Assembly: GCA_022841475.1 (NCBI GenBank) | Contig: JALHRJ010000026.1 | Coordinates: forward strand, 1 to 57,407 | Direction: 5' to 3' | DNA: 57,407 nt | From: Cyclobacteriaceae bacterium | GTDB lineage: Bacteria > Bacteroidota > Bacteroidia > Cytophagales > Cyclobacteriaceae | In this document: positions 13,112 through 21,426 of the stretch, one piece after another | Position numbering within the stretch: the stretch's first letter is position 1 | Layout: every line of letters begins with the position of its first letter | Position numbers and translations under genes: made by a program | The notes under the pieces: model-generated | Databases searched by the model: none | What the model was told of the DNA's origin: nothing | The model's input: only the letters and a program-made list of their open reading frames with translations

Positions 13112-15565
13112 TCAAAGCAAGGCCTTGATTCCAATAGTAAAACTTCTCGGCATTCCCGGTCGCAGACCAGCAGGCCTCCGTGCGACCGCATATACCTCAT
13201 TCGTAATGTTTGAGATTGAACCATATGCTGTAAGAAATTTATTCAATCGAATGTTTGTTGATAGATCAACAATAAAATTTCCATTCAGCTTTTCCGATGG
13301 TGGAATTTCACCCTGCCCGGGCGTGGTCCGCATTACTCCAACATACTTGGAACTAACATTTATATCAAATAAACGATGTTGCATCCCCGCGTTCAATGTT
13401 AGCTGGTTAGCGGCCAAATAAGGAATCTGATCGCCTTTAACCACATTATTCCAATCTTCCGTATCAGGGTCAAAGGAACTGCCAAATTCTCCATCGGTAT
13501 AGGTATACGCTAACGAAACCGGGATGCCTATGCTTTTAGACCCTGTGATAAACGTGTATTGTATTTCAAGTTCAGTCCCGGTAACGGTTGCTTTGCCCGC
13601 ATTAAATAAATCACCGGTTCCACCACCACCGCTGGCCGCGAGGTCAGACCCAAGCAGGTTTGAATAATTATTGTAGAAGAAAACAGCCTGCGCATTCAAT
13701 CTTGAATTAACGAGGCGTGCACCCAACTCATAGTTAGTGCTCTCTTCGGGCTTATCATCTTTATCAAAACCGGGCGGAGCAAATCCTTTGTGAATACCTG
13801 CAAAGGTATTTAAGCTTTTCGTAACAGAATAATTGATGCCCAACCCGGGGATCCAAACGCCAACGCGATTGTCTTTAGTTGTAAGGTTTGCTCCGGTCCG
13901 CTGCGGATCAGCCGTTTTGTAGTCCAGTTGAGTAAGCTCAATGCTTTCAAAACGAACCCCCGGCAAGGCGGAGAATTTTCCATACGTTAAATTATATTGG
14001 AGATACGTGGCTGAAGCTTTGGCAGTGCTGATTCGATTGCTTTCTGTGCCTGGTGTGCCTGCAGTTGTCAGTTTCATAGCACCATTCTCCATCGCATATG
14101 TATCCTGCCATTGATATCTGTCTTCTTCGTCCTGATGGTAGCGAAAGCCAATTTCAATATCATGATCAATTTCTCGTGTTTTAAAATTGAATCCCGTAGC
14201 CATTTGGATGCCTCTTGAATAATAGCTGCGATTATTTGCTTTTACATAAAGGGCATCGGTATTTGCGCTGGTCTGGCCTGTCACAATGCTGTACTCATCG
14301 CTGTAAGTAGAGGGGTCATCTAACAAGTTTGCAATGGAAACCTTTGCATTGGTACCATACTTAACTGCATCAAGTTTGTACCAGTTGCGGCTAAATTCAT
14401 TCCGGTAAGCCGTGACGGAAACATCCATGAACCGGGTCGGTATTATATTGTATTTTAAGGAATATTGATTGTGTTTCGTTGTGATGTTGTCAAGTTGAGA
14501 AGAGGCATACCTCCTGTACGGAGTGCTATCGAAATCTTCTTGAGTTAATCCAAGATAGGTTTCATCTGCATCACTGGTGGCTTGGCCTATTTTGAACGTG
14601 AGGGCTTGGTACACCTTGGCCGCAGATGGGGTGTTGATCCTAAACTTGGCCAAGTAATCTTCATTAGTAAAACCTGTTGGCCCACCATTGTCAAGTTCTT
14701 TAAAGCCCGTTGCAGTTTGTTGGTAGGTTTCCAGCACAAAGCCACCATATTCAAACGACTGCCCGATGTATGCTTGCGCAATTCTGCGGCCGAAATTCCC
14801 GCCTAGCAAATTTACCCGGGCAGAAAAATCGGAAGGAATTTGAGTGGAAATAAAGTTAATGGCGCCACCGGTGGTGTACGGACCATACTTAATCTGACTT
14901 GATCCTTTACGGACTTCGATGCCATGCAATCTTCCTACCGTTGGAAAGTAATAGGCAGCAGGCGAGGAATACGGTGCGGGTGCGGCTAGCACTCCATCTT
15001 CCATCAATGTAATTTTGCTGCTCCGTTCCACACCGGTTCCACGCATCCCGATGTTCGGGCGCAAACCAAAACCATCTTCTTCCTGAAGGTTTATACCGGG
15101 CACATTGCGAAGAATACGGTTGACATCGCTATAGTTAAATTCGTTAAGGTTTTTCAGACTCAAATAATGAGCAGACCCCGGGATATCTAAGAGGAATTTA
15201 CTCCCACCCGTGAGCGTTTCCCGCGAAACAACTATTTCCGGAAGTTCATACAAACTTTCCTTCATGGTCAGTGTAAGCTTTACAGTTTCTTCAAACATCA
15301 GATCAATGGGCTGAGACACTGAAATAAAACCTATCGATGAAAACTTCAGGATGTAATTTCCAGGTGCCAGCCCATCCAGCCTGAAAAATCCTCTAGCGTC
15401 TGAAACATCACCTTTTTTTATTTCATCAATAAAAACATTGACTCCTGTAAGAGGGTGGTTATTAAAATCCGTTATAGTTCCTTCGACAGATCGATCGGAC
15501 TGCGCCAGAGACTGAAGGAGACTAATATAAAATACTGCAAAAAGGATTATAGATTTAGTTTTCAT
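13112..15565 (-). CDS. TonB-dependent receptor, FecA-like
   Basis: An 817-residue outer-membrane receptor from ATG at 15565 (a GTG four codons earlier overlaps the regulatory boxes and is less likely). Parts in order: signal peptide to about residue 21; a carboxypeptidase-like regulatory domain (VEGTITDFNNHPLTGVNVFI, GFFRLDGLAPGNY); plug domain (about 120-240) with NVPGINLQEEDGFGLRPNIG and GGAINFIS; then a 22-strand barrel ending FTIGIKALL. The plug matches the iron(III)-citrate receptor FecA group. It takes up ferric siderophore or citrate using the TonB-ExbBD system. Tandem Fur-like boxes sit directly upstream, supporting iron control. Terminated by the stem at 13069. Confidence 0.93.
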   Translation of the reverse strand: MKTKSIILFAVFYISLLQSLAQSDRSVEGTITDFNNHPLTGVNVFIDEIKKGDVSDARGFFRLDGLAPGNYILKFSSIGFISVSQPIDLMFEETVKLTLTMKESLYELPEIVVSRETLTGGSKFLLDIPGSAHYLSLKNLNEFNYSDVNRILRNVPGINLQEEDGFGLRPNIGMRGTGVERSSKITLMEDGVLAAPAPYSSPAAYYFPTVGRLHGIEVRKGSSQIKYGPYTTGGAINFISTQIPSDFSARVNLLGGNFGRRIAQAYIGQSFEYGGFVLETYQQTATGFKELDNGGPTGFTNEDYLAKFRINTPSAAKVYQALTFKIGQATSDADETYLGLTQEDFDSTPYRRYASSQLDNITTKHNQYSLKYNIIPTRFMDVSVTAYRNEFSRNWYKLDAVKYGTNAKVSIANLLDDPSTYSDEYSIVTGQTSANTDALYVKANNRSYYSRGIQMATGFNFKTREIDHDIEIGFRYHQDEEDRYQWQDTYAMENGAMKLTTAGTPGTESNRISTAKASATYLQYNLTYGKFSALPGVRFESIELTQLDYKTADPQRTGANLTTKDNRVGVWIPGLGINYSVTKSLNTFAGIHKGFAPPGFDKDDKPEESTNYELGARLVNSRLNAQAVFFYNNYSNLLGSDLAASGGGGTGDLFNAGKATVTGTELEIQYTFITGSKSIGIPVSLAYTYTDGEFGSSFDPDTEDWNNVVKGDQIPYLAANQLTLNAGMQHRLFDINVSSKYVGVMRTTPGQGEIPPSEKLNGNFIVDLSTNIRLNKFLTAYGSISNITNEVYAVARRPAGLRPGMPRSFTIGIKALL

Positions 15566-15577
15566 AAAGGCAGTCAC

Positions 15578-15640
15578 TTATTTAGAATAATTTTAAATAG
15601 ATGCAATTTTATCTATTATTTAGATTCATTCCAAATAGAT
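15578..15640 (-). promoter_or_regulatory. Tandem 25-bp Fur-box-like elements
   Basis: Two 25-bp elements at 15578-15602 and 15616-15640 match at 21 of 25 positions. Both begin TTATTTAGA and end AAATAGAT, making an imperfect dyad ATTTAGA-N5-TnnAAAT. Their starts are 38 bp apart and they lie just upstream of the FecA-like receptor start. An AT-rich dyad before an iron receptor suggests Fur or another iron regulator. Confidence 0.6.
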
Positions 15641-15727
15641 TACTCTTAAAGCAACGAGTTGTTCCGAAAGAATAAGCTCCAAAGAGCCTAATAGTGTTTG
15701 TTCTAAGTGCGCGGCACAAACTCTTCG

Positions 15728-16600
15728 TTAAAGTGCCGGTGCGATCAAATCAGCGATTTCGACTTTGTTCGAGGGATGATAGATTGTATTAGTTGTAATG
15801 ATTGCCCCCGCCCCGGCTTCAATCAATTCTTCAAAAGCATTTCCTGAAAAAATGCCGTGTACGCCAATACAAATTGGAGGTTTCATTCCGGCCCTTTTCA
15901 GGCGGCCGATTGTTTCAATCATGGTACGAGCCGTGGAGATAATGTCGTCAACCAAAACTGGTGAATGTGCCTGATATTTCTCTACCTGAGGAACGGTAAC
16001 TTCGACCTCCCGGTCACCACGCCTTACTTTCTCTAATACAATAAAAGGTGCACCGGCATTCTTCGCTACGGCCTCCACCCACTGTTCACTTTCGCTGTCG
16101 GGCCCAATCAGAACAGGCCTCTCAATATTATCCCGAATCCATGTCGATATAAGTCCGGCAGCATGCAGCACCTCGCAGGGTACGGTATATATTTCACTCA
16201 TCGAATGTCTTCTATGAAGATGCGGATCGATAGTAATCAATGTGTCAGCGAAATTGGAAATAAACCGTGCAAAATACGTGGAGGTTATACCCTCTCCTGG
16301 CTTGAATTGTTTATCTTGGCGCATATAGGCGAGGTAGGGTGCAACCAGGTAAGTGCAATCCGCGCCCAGTGCTTTCGCGGTCTGGCTTAAAAAATACAAT
16401 GGCAATAATTTTTTATCCGGATTATTGAGTGTGCACACTAGAATCACTCGTTTTCCTTTTACATCGGAGTGAATCCGGATGTAAGTTTCCTTATCCGGAA
16501 ATTGGCGTATCGTTACTTCACCCATTTCTGCGTTAATCCGGGAAGCAAGTTTGCCTGCTAAATTCTCATTGCCCGGTAAGGCAAATACTACAGTTTGCAT
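15728..16600 (-). CDS. Ribose-phosphate pyrophosphokinase (PRPP synthetase) family protein
   Basis: A 290-residue protein. It has the paired phosphoribosyltransferase-type domains of PRPP synthetase: FPDKETYIRI near residue 38, the ATP-binding YLAYMRQDKQFKPGE near 90-104, TIDPHLHRRHS near 125, and the ribose-5-phosphate loop VLVDDIISTARTMIETI near 215-230. It makes PRPP from ribose-5-phosphate and ATP. At 290 aa it is shorter than classical Prs (about 315), like archaeal-type or accessory copies. It lies 18 bp behind the AMP/thymidine phosphorylase gene, which suggests that the two convert nucleoside-phosphate sugar units in one pathway. Confidence 0.88.
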   Translation of the reverse strand: MQTVVFALPGNENLAGKLASRINAEMGEVTIRQFPDKETYIRIHSDVKGKRVILVCTLNNPDKKLLPLYFLSQTAKALGADCTYLVAPYLAYMRQDKQFKPGEGITSTYFARFISNFADTLITIDPHLHRRHSMSEIYTVPCEVLHAAGLISTWIRDNIERPVLIGPDSESEQWVEAVAKNAGAPFIVLEKVRRGDREVEVTVPQVEKYQAHSPVLVDDIISTARTMIETIGRLKRAGMKPPICIGVHGIFSGNAFEELIEAGAGAIITTNTIYHPSNKVEIADLIAPAL

Positions 16601-16618
16601 AATTCAGTAAGTTCAAAG

Positions 16619-18130
16619 TCAAACTATTTCAAGTATCGTATTTTTATTTGCGTTTAGATACTCCCTGGCATAGTCAAGTTCGCCACGCGATTGGTAGTAA
16701 AGCGTATATAAAATATCTCCCGGATTTACTTTTTTATATAAAGGTGAGAGGAAAAGAATACCCGCCCCCGGAGATTGTGGTGCCCCGCACAACTTGGCCA
16801 ACCTTGCCAACCTCCGGTTATCTATGCGGGCCACTACACCGGAATGATCGCATCGTACATCATATTTGTATTCACCAATTACGGGCTCGGTAAATCTTCC
16901 TTGCGCCTGACAAATGGCCTGGAATTTTTTCCATGCTTCTCCTTTCTCCAGCATGTTGAAGGCCATTTGGTAGCCTACAGCACCTTTTGCTTTACCGGTA
17001 ATTTCCAACAGGCGACCTGCCAGTTTCAACGAGCGATCTCTAAGATCAATGGGAGCATCACGTTCACCCTTTAATACAGAAATGAGATCCTTTGCCTCCA
17101 ATGCGGGGCCGATTCCCCGACCCACCGGTTGTTGGCCATCTGTAAAGACAACATCTAAGGTTAGGTTAATTGACTGTGCAACCAAGAGCATTAAATCTTT
17201 CAAGTGCAAGGCCTCCTGCATGGTACGAACCTTAGCCGATTCTCCAATGGGGATGTCAATTACTACATGACTCGAACCCGCAGCGGCCTTCTTGGAAAGG
17301 ACGGACGCAACAAGTTGAGCAGGGCTATCCAAATCCAAGGAACGCTCAACTGAAATGAGGATGTCATCGGCCGGGCTTAGTTTAACAGCACCACCCCACA
17401 CCATGCACCCCCCTTCCTGTTCGACAACTTTCCGGATGGCTGTAAGATCGAGATTGACATTGGTGAACGTCTCGACCGTGTCGGCAGTTCCGGCCGGTGA
17501 TGTGATGGCACGGGAGGAGGTTTTGGGTATTGTCAAACCAGCGGCAGCGATTATACTTACCACAATAGGAGTCGTTCTGTTTCCCGGAAGTCCACCGATG
17601 CAATGCTTGTCAACGACTATATCAGGTGGCCAGGTAAGGTTATGCCCAGCGCGAATCATCGCTTGCGTCAACGATACCACCTCTTCTACCAGGAGACGGT
17701 CACCCGTACAGGATGCAATAAATGAAGCAAGCTCAATATTCGAATACCTACCTTGGGTGATGTCATTGATAATTTCCTGATAAGCATTGGGTGGCAATGT
17801 TTTTCCGTATAGCTTGGCGCGAACGCTGGCGAGTGAATCAACTGGAGGAAGATGCGTGACCTCAATCAAATCATCTTCCCTTACATTCAGCCGTGCCATT
17901 GCTTCCATTGACAAAGCTGCCTCACCGTGTCGTAGCAGTTCTGAATTGTGAATCACGTTAAGCGTGGCAATGATATCCCGGCCATCATATTTCACAATCA
18001 CTCTCGTAAGTGCGGTGAATCCTTCTGCCATACAAACTTGACAATCATGGCGCATGTAGATGATATTCTCGCGATAGGTGTCGATACCAATGGGTTTTAC
18101 TTTTAAATGATTTGAATGATTATGTTCCAT
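16619..18130 (-). CDS. AMP/thymidine phosphorylase family protein (archaeal-type)
   Basis: A 503-residue protein from ATG at 18130. A longer frame to 18205 would overlap the SRPBCC gene and adds unrelated residues. It has an N-terminal domain (about 1-85) as in archaeal AMP phosphorylase, then the nucleoside-phosphorylase core: DKHCIGGLPGNRTTPIVV, KTSSRAITSPAGTADTVE, the GAVKLSPADD stretch and DGQQPVGRGIGPALEA. Archaeal relatives split AMP into base and ribose-1,5-bisphosphate; bacterial ones are usually labelled thymidine phosphorylase. Substrate is therefore open. It lies 5 bp after the SRPBCC gene and is followed by the PRPP synthetase gene. Confidence 0.88.
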   Translation of the reverse strand: MEHNHSNHLKVKPIGIDTYRENIIYMRHDCQVCMAEGFTALTRVIVKYDGRDIIATLNVIHNSELLRHGEAALSMEAMARLNVREDDLIEVTHLPPVDSLASVRAKLYGKTLPPNAYQEIINDITQGRYSNIELASFIASCTGDRLLVEEVVSLTQAMIRAGHNLTWPPDIVVDKHCIGGLPGNRTTPIVVSIIAAAGLTIPKTSSRAITSPAGTADTVETFTNVNLDLTAIRKVVEQEGGCMVWGGAVKLSPADDILISVERSLDLDSPAQLVASVLSKKAAAGSSHVVIDIPIGESAKVRTMQEALHLKDLMLLVAQSINLTLDVVFTDGQQPVGRGIGPALEAKDLISVLKGERDAPIDLRDRSLKLAGRLLEITGKAKGAVGYQMAFNMLEKGEAWKKFQAICQAQGRFTEPVIGEYKYDVRCDHSGVVARIDNRRLARLAKLCGAPQSPGAGILFLSPLYKKVNPGDILYTLYYQSRGELDYAREYLNANKNTILEIV

Positions 18131-18135
18131 AATTC

Positions 18136-18621
18136 TTAACTGGCTTTTAAAAGTTTTTTCTTGCAATCGTATAGCATGTTCTTTAAGCACCACCTGCAAT
18201 ACCAATCTGCCAGCAAAAATGAGAGAAGTCTGTAAAAGAAACCTTGAGGTCTTTCGTAGCTGATGGACAATTCGGCCGATGTTCCACCGGGAAATTGTGT
18301 AAGCAGCAAATGCATCCTATACCACGAATAAATGATTAGTTGAGGAGTGCCAATCGTCTCCAATGTCTTCTCTTCTCCCGGCATCCACGTGGTCACTTCA
18401 ACGGTGAAGTCCATTTTAAATCCCATCATCCTGCCTGTCCATTGGTACTTGGTTCCTAACCCGGTATGGTGCTCCGTAAGGAATTTCAAATCCAGTTTAC
18501 TCCCCATCATCATCATGGAGGACTGCGTCATGTGCATTCCGGTAACTCCTAGATTATCGAGGTACTCAAAAACACGGTCGGGCGTTGAGTTATAAGTCTC
18601 GATTCTATTAACTGTTTTCAT
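18136..18621 (-). CDS. SRPBCC-superfamily protein
   Basis: A 161-residue protein beginning MKTVNRIETYNSTPDRVFEYL, the usual opening of START/SRPBCC small-ligand-binding domains, followed by GLGTKYQWTGRMMGFKMDFTVEVTTWMPGEE and a C-terminal amphipathic helix with WYCRWCLKNML. It contains an odd Met-rich stretch (HMTQSSMMMMGSK). These proteins bind lipids, polyketides or other hydrophobic ligands; no ligand can be named here. It lies between the hydrolase-like gene and the phosphorylase in one tight gene string. Confidence 0.78.
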   Translation of the reverse strand: MKTVNRIETYNSTPDRVFEYLDNLGVTGMHMTQSSMMMMGSKLDLKFLTEHHTGLGTKYQWTGRMMGFKMDFTVEVTTWMPGEEKTLETIGTPQLIIYSWYRMHLLLTQFPGGTSAELSISYERPQGFFYRLLSFLLADWYCRWCLKNMLYDCKKKLLKAS

Positions 18622-18630
18622 AGAATTCTT

Positions 18631-19539
18631 TCAAAGTGTTTCATCAAACCAATCACAAATAACTCCGGATGCTTCTTTCGGATTGGAAAGCATCCAAAAT
18701 ACACCTCCATCCACCACCGTAACTTTCTTTTTAATGTCCGGCAATCTCGAATACAAATCTTTTTGATAGTTTGGAAAAAAGCCTCTTTCAGGAACAATGA
18801 ACATAGTTGGTACCCCCAGCGTGGAAATGGGATTGGGAGGAGGAGTGTTGATCAAAGACATAATCGCAGACAGCGGATAATTTTTGTCAAAATCGGGATC
18901 TTTTGAAAAGTGTTCGATGAGTGGTTGTTCAATTTTTTGATTTTCGGGTTTGGTATCGATCATTTCTTTAAAGTCAAGATAAAGCCGGATCGGGAGTTTA
19001 ATTTTTGGTGAGATTTTAAAAAGCAGCTTAGCCATGGGGAGCATCAGCTTTCTCCTTTTCGCAGCCCCATTTCCTGCACTGAAGGCATTGTGGAATTGTT
19101 TCTCCGTAGCTATTACAGGAGCGTTTTGATACACAGCGCTTTTGATTAAACTGCTTGTCAACGACAGATAAAATGCAGCATATCCGCCAAGACCTTCCGC
19201 AAAAATTCCGATTCTATCGCTAAATTCCCTACCTATTTGTATAAGAGCATCACCGTGCCGTTTCATGAGTTCGGGGATAGTGTATCCTCCATGTTTGGGC
19301 ATGATAAAAACATTATAGCCTCTCAAATGCATTTGATAGCCAAGCTCAGAAAAAACATAGGCATGTCCGCCTGACCCTGGGGAGATCAGAACATTAGGAG
19401 TGTCCTTACCTGCAAAGAAATAGATCAACTCAAACTTTTTGCCTGATGATTGGAAAGAAGTGTATTTAATCTTGCCCTCGATTTCATCAGCGGGTGATTC
19501 AATAACATAGTGCTCTTTCCAATATTTTATATTTTTCAT
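18631..19539 (-). CDS. Alpha/beta-hydrolase-fold protein lacking the usual nucleophile
   Basis: A 302-residue protein with an alpha/beta-hydrolase layout: VLISPGSGGHAYVFSELGYQ as the oxyanion-side strand and loop, GYNVFIMPKHGGYTIPE, the elbow region RIGIFAEGLGGYAAFYLSL, a cap region (about 150-230) and a late strand VPTMFIVPERG. The elbow normally reads G-x-S-x-G. Here it reads A-E-G-L-G-G, so the catalytic Ser is replaced by Gly and the protein may be inactive or use other chemistry. It has no signal peptide. It lies 9 bp upstream of the SRPBCC gene in the module. Confidence 0.75.
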   Translation of the reverse strand: MKNIKYWKEHYVIESPADEIEGKIKYTSFQSSGKKFELIYFFAGKDTPNVLISPGSGGHAYVFSELGYQMHLRGYNVFIMPKHGGYTIPELMKRHGDALIQIGREFSDRIGIFAEGLGGYAAFYLSLTSSLIKSAVYQNAPVIATEKQFHNAFSAGNGAAKRRKLMLPMAKLLFKISPKIKLPIRLYLDFKEMIDTKPENQKIEQPLIEHFSKDPDFDKNYPLSAIMSLINTPPPNPISTLGVPTMFIVPERGFFPNYQKDLYSRLPDIKKKVTVVDGGVFWMLSNPKEASGVICDWFDETL

Positions 19540-19558
19540 ACCTGAACAATAAGTGGCT

Positions 19559-19861
19559 CTATTCCGTCAAAAGCTTCTTAAGACATTGAGCGGTAATGTT
19601 ATCCCTGTTGAATCGATAAAAAGTTTTACCATTATTGACTTCTCTTTTTAGTATGCCGCCCTTCTTCATAATAGTCAGGTGACGGGATGTGATCGACTGC
19701 TCAAGATGAAGGGCTTCATAAATACTCTTCACCATTATTCGGTCATCACCCCAATTGCTTAACAAACGAAGTATTGCAAGTCTTTCAGGATGTGCTGCCG
19801 ACTTTAATGCTTCTGCTAGGTCATAAAAGTTCAAATTTGATTTGGTATTATTTCTGGCCAT
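19559..19861 (-). CDS. ArsR-like winged-helix regulator
   Basis: A 100-residue winged helix-turn-helix protein: LAEALKSAAHPERLAILRLL (typical ArsR first helices), IYEALHLEQSITSRHLTIMK as the recognition helix, and wing EVNNGKTFYRFNRDN. It has no Cys or clustered His, so it is not an obvious metal sensor. It heads the gene string 19861-15728 and probably controls it. A 176-bp gap upstream separates it from the nuclease gene. Confidence 0.85.
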   Translation of the reverse strand: MARNNTKSNLNFYDLAEALKSAAHPERLAILRLLSNWGDDRIMVKSIYEALHLEQSITSRHLTIMKKGGILKREVNNGKTFYRFNRDNITAQCLKKLLTE

Positions 19862-20037
19862 AAAATCCTTAATGAAAAGAAGTTAAGGTTGCTCCATTAG
19901 CTTTTTTCTGCACATCATTTTTGATTCGTGAAGTTCGGTTGCCAAATCGATGGAGTGAGATTGATGCATTCCTGCTCATTTTCACAAGCTCTTTTTCAAC
20001 TTTATTAGCCTCTCATTAATAATATATCCGTAGCGAC

Positions 20038-21426
20038 TTAGTTTTTTAAGGTTAATCCCGCAGGAATTCCTTCAATAACCACCTCTTCAAATAGATTCGG
20101 TATGTGGCAGTTCCAACCTTTATCTTGTTTTATCTTATCTCTTAGGGATTTTGCTGCTTCAAGTTCGCCATGCGTAATAAAAATATGTTGTGGAGCGGTT
20201 TTTAATTTACTCAACCAATGCAGCAGTTCGGTTTGGTCAGCATGTGCCGAAAGACCGCTAATGTTCTTGATAGTGGCTTTTATGGTAAAGCGTTTTCCAT
20301 GTAATTTTATTTCTTCCACGCCATCTAATAATTGACGCCCCCGCGTGCCTTCTGCCTGATAGCCAACCAATAATATCGTGCACATCTTGTCCCCCAGATA
20401 GCGTTCGAAATAAGTAAGTATCCTTCCCCCTGTAGCCATGCCGCTCCCCGCAATAATAATTTTGGGGTTTTTGTCTGTTGCAAGCTTTAATGTTTCATCC
20501 ATTGTCTTCACCCGAATGATATCATTGCACATTTCCGAACATTCATTCCTGGATAACTTAAGCCAACTGGGATGATGATGAAAAATCTCCAGAACATTTC
20601 GACCCATAGGGCTGTCCATGTAAACCGGGATATCCTGGATAGCTTTTCTTTTTCTGAGTTTCCATAATAAAAACATAAGCGATTGTGTGCGTTCAACAGC
20701 GAAACTAGGGATCAATATGGTTCCGGAAGACTCATTGATCGTTCGGATAAGTTGTTCTTCACTATCGGAAGGATGTATTCTATTCCCATACGTAGATTCC
20801 ATGATCATGACATCTGCTTCCTCCGGCAATTCAGGAGGATATAGCAAGGGATCAATTGTCCTTCCGATGTCACCCGAGAAAACAATAGTTTTGTCGCCTA
20901 GATTCATTTCGATAAAGGTTGCCCCGATTATATGTCCATTATATCGAAACCGGACTCGAATGGAATCAGATATAGTTAACCATTGGTTTGGAGGTTGGGA
21001 TGTAAAAAGTGGCGTGGTCTTTTTTACATCATTCAGATCATATAATGGGAGCGCTTTCTTATGCTTGCTGTAACCAAACGTGTTGGCGTGTTCCGATTCT
21101 TCTTCCTGAATTTTTGCGCTGTCTTCCAGTATGACTTTTGCGATTTCTAATGTGGGTGCTGTCGCCCATATTTCACCCCCGAAACCCTCTTTCGCTAATC
21201 GAGGTAAATAACCAACATGATCAAGATGGCCATGCGTAAGCAAAACCAGGTCGATTGACTTAGGGTCAACAGGAAATGGTTTCCAGTTGGTCAATCTCAA
21301 TTTTTTCAAGCCTTGAAAAAGGCCGCAATCGATTAGGATGTATTTTTCAGATGCGCGTAAAAGATATTTCGAACCTGTTACGGTTCCCGCACCTCCCAGA
21401 AAACGAATACTTATATTTTCATTCAT
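20038..21426 (-). CDS. Metallo-beta-lactamase-fold beta-CASP RNA-processing nuclease
   Basis: A 462-residue protein. The zinc site motifs are in order: LLTHGHLDHVGYLP (HxHxDH), FSGDIGR, the beta-CASP ESTYGNR, IPSFAVERTQSLMFLL, SGMATGGRIL, GLSAHADQTELL and FITHGELEAA. It belongs to the KH-less CPSF73/YSH1-like exonuclease group that processes RNA 3' ends. In several bacteria this type is found in stress islands next to universal-stress and cation-ATPase genes. Its ATG overlaps the stop of the P-type ATPase gene by 4 bp, so the two are translationally coupled. Confidence 0.92.
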   Translation of the reverse strand: MNENISIRFLGGAGTVTGSKYLLRASEKYILIDCGLFQGLKKLRLTNWKPFPVDPKSIDLVLLTHGHLDHVGYLPRLAKEGFGGEIWATAPTLEIAKVILEDSAKIQEEESEHANTFGYSKHKKALPLYDLNDVKKTTPLFTSQPPNQWLTISDSIRVRFRYNGHIIGATFIEMNLGDKTIVFSGDIGRTIDPLLYPPELPEEADVMIMESTYGNRIHPSDSEEQLIRTINESSGTILIPSFAVERTQSLMFLLWKLRKRKAIQDIPVYMDSPMGRNVLEIFHHHPSWLKLSRNECSEMCNDIIRVKTMDETLKLATDKNPKIIIAGSGMATGGRILTYFERYLGDKMCTILLVGYQAEGTRGRQLLDGVEEIKLHGKRFTIKATIKNISGLSAHADQTELLHWLSKLKTAPQHIFITHGELEAAKSLRDKIKQDKGWNCHIPNLFEEVVIEGIPAGLTLKN

